In this document: positions 5,246 to 5,387 of the stretch, piece by piece
Position numbering within the stretch: position 1 is the stretch's first letter
How the letters are laid out: every line of letters starts with the position of its first letter
NCBI GenBank assembly: GCA_003133815.1
Contig: PKZR01000367.1
Coordinates: 1-5,387 of the forward strand
Source: Limisphaerales bacterium
Lineage (GTDB): Bacteria > Verrucomicrobiota > Verrucomicrobiia > Limisphaerales > UBA11358
Length of the DNA: 5,387 bases
Reading direction: 5' to 3'
Translations under genes and position numbers: made by a program
Notes under the pieces: model-generated
Databases searched by the model: none
Seen by the model: the letters and a program-made list of their open reading frames with translations, nothing else
Told to the model about the DNA's origin: nothing

Positions 5246-5387
5246 ATCTGGCGGCGCGAGTTCTTGGGTAACACCGGACGTGTCGCCGGCGCGGGCGCTG
5301 CCGGAGCAGCCGGGGCCGGATTGTTGTTGGTTGGTTTGCATGCACAGGCCGATGCAGCCGGCACCGGCATGGTTGTAGTCGCTGAAG
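5246..5387 (+). CDS. N-terminus of a Tat-signal (twin-arginine) exported protein, cut by window edge
   Basis: The frame reads from a stop at 5231-5233 to the right edge without interruption. It contains WRREFLGNTGRV, close to the Tat consensus RRxFL, then a Gly/Ala-rich hydrophobic core ending in LLLVGL, then HAQADA as a plausible cleavage region, and GTGMVVVAE as the start of the mature part. First codon positions are dominated by G, as expected of real coding DNA, which favours this frame over the competing - strand frames. No ATG or GTG precedes the twin arginine: the only initiator-like codon is ATC at 5246. The next ordinary start is TTG at 5264, which would remove both arginines and leave a Sec-like leader. 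So either ATC is used, or a base error or frameshift separates the gene from ATG 5233. The mature protein could be a DUF362-type or other redox protein, but only about 10 mature residues are visible and I do not name it. Confidence 0.5.
   Translation, partial: MWRREFLGNTGRVAGAGAAGAAGAGLLLVGLHAQADAAGTGMVVVAE

Noticed and set aside
5120..5387. - strand frame open from the right edge to 5120
   Set aside because: Its high GC at third positions is explained by the G-rich first positions of the + strand Tat-leader frame, and its end reads through the hairpins with a WRNRRRF-type shadow sequence.
5230..5387. - strand Ala/Pro-rich frame ending at 5230, with a terminator-like stem 15 bases later
   Set aside because: It was considered as the 3' end of another gene. 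The Ala/Pro/Thr content is what the antisense of a Gly/Ala-rich leader gives, so the + strand reading is preferred; it is not fully excluded.

Overview
The window reads as chromosomal DNA from a Gram-negative, moderately GC-rich bacterium. The best guess is Verrucomicrobiota or a neighbouring phylum of the PVC group. This is inferred from the gene mix (HvfC/BufC, DoxX, DHH phosphoesterase, a secreted CBM9-like/PKD protein, a short C4 zinc-ribbon protein, a PtsN-like EIIA domain and a Tat-type leader) and from starts that mostly lack a Shine-Dalgarno sequence. No 16S or other strict marker is present, so the phylum is not proven. I see no insertion sequence, phage gene or CRISPR array.

Layout. 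(1) At the left edge is the 3' part of an HvfC/BufC-family gene, followed after 4 bases by a DoxX-family membrane protein gene, both on +. This C-then-D order matches the end of bufferin/Gig-type copper-peptide clusters, so a DUF692 (MNIO) enzyme and a precursor peptide are expected just outside the window. (2) Convergent to them, on -, is a DHH/DHHA1 phosphoesterase. (3) A 787-base gene-free stretch (2191-2977) separates it from the next gene and holds the most unusual feature here: about 22 degenerate units of exactly 21 bp, in constant phase from about 2354 to 2815, with an A-rich core in each unit and dyad-symmetric units in the left half. (4) On + lies an exported protein with a CBM9/DOMON-like domain and a C-terminal PKD domain. 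(5) Convergent to it, on -, is a two-gene operon: a short C4 zinc-ribbon protein and then, overlapping by 11 bases, a PtsN-like PTS EIIA domain protein. (6) A divergent intergenic region (about 5026-5245) contains three stem-loop-forming inverted repeats, one with a 17-bp stem. It leads into (7) the start of a + strand gene with a twin-arginine-like leader that lacks an ordinary start codon and runs off the right edge.

How the genes relate. The HvfC/BufC and DoxX genes form one functional unit, probably copper handling through a modified peptide. The zinc-ribbon and EIIA genes form a translationally coupled pair, probably regulatory. The DHH enzyme and the PKD protein appear to be independent genes placed on either side of the repeat array. 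The items most worth a second look are the 21-bp array, the structured leader at 5061-5190 and the anomalous start of the right-edge gene.
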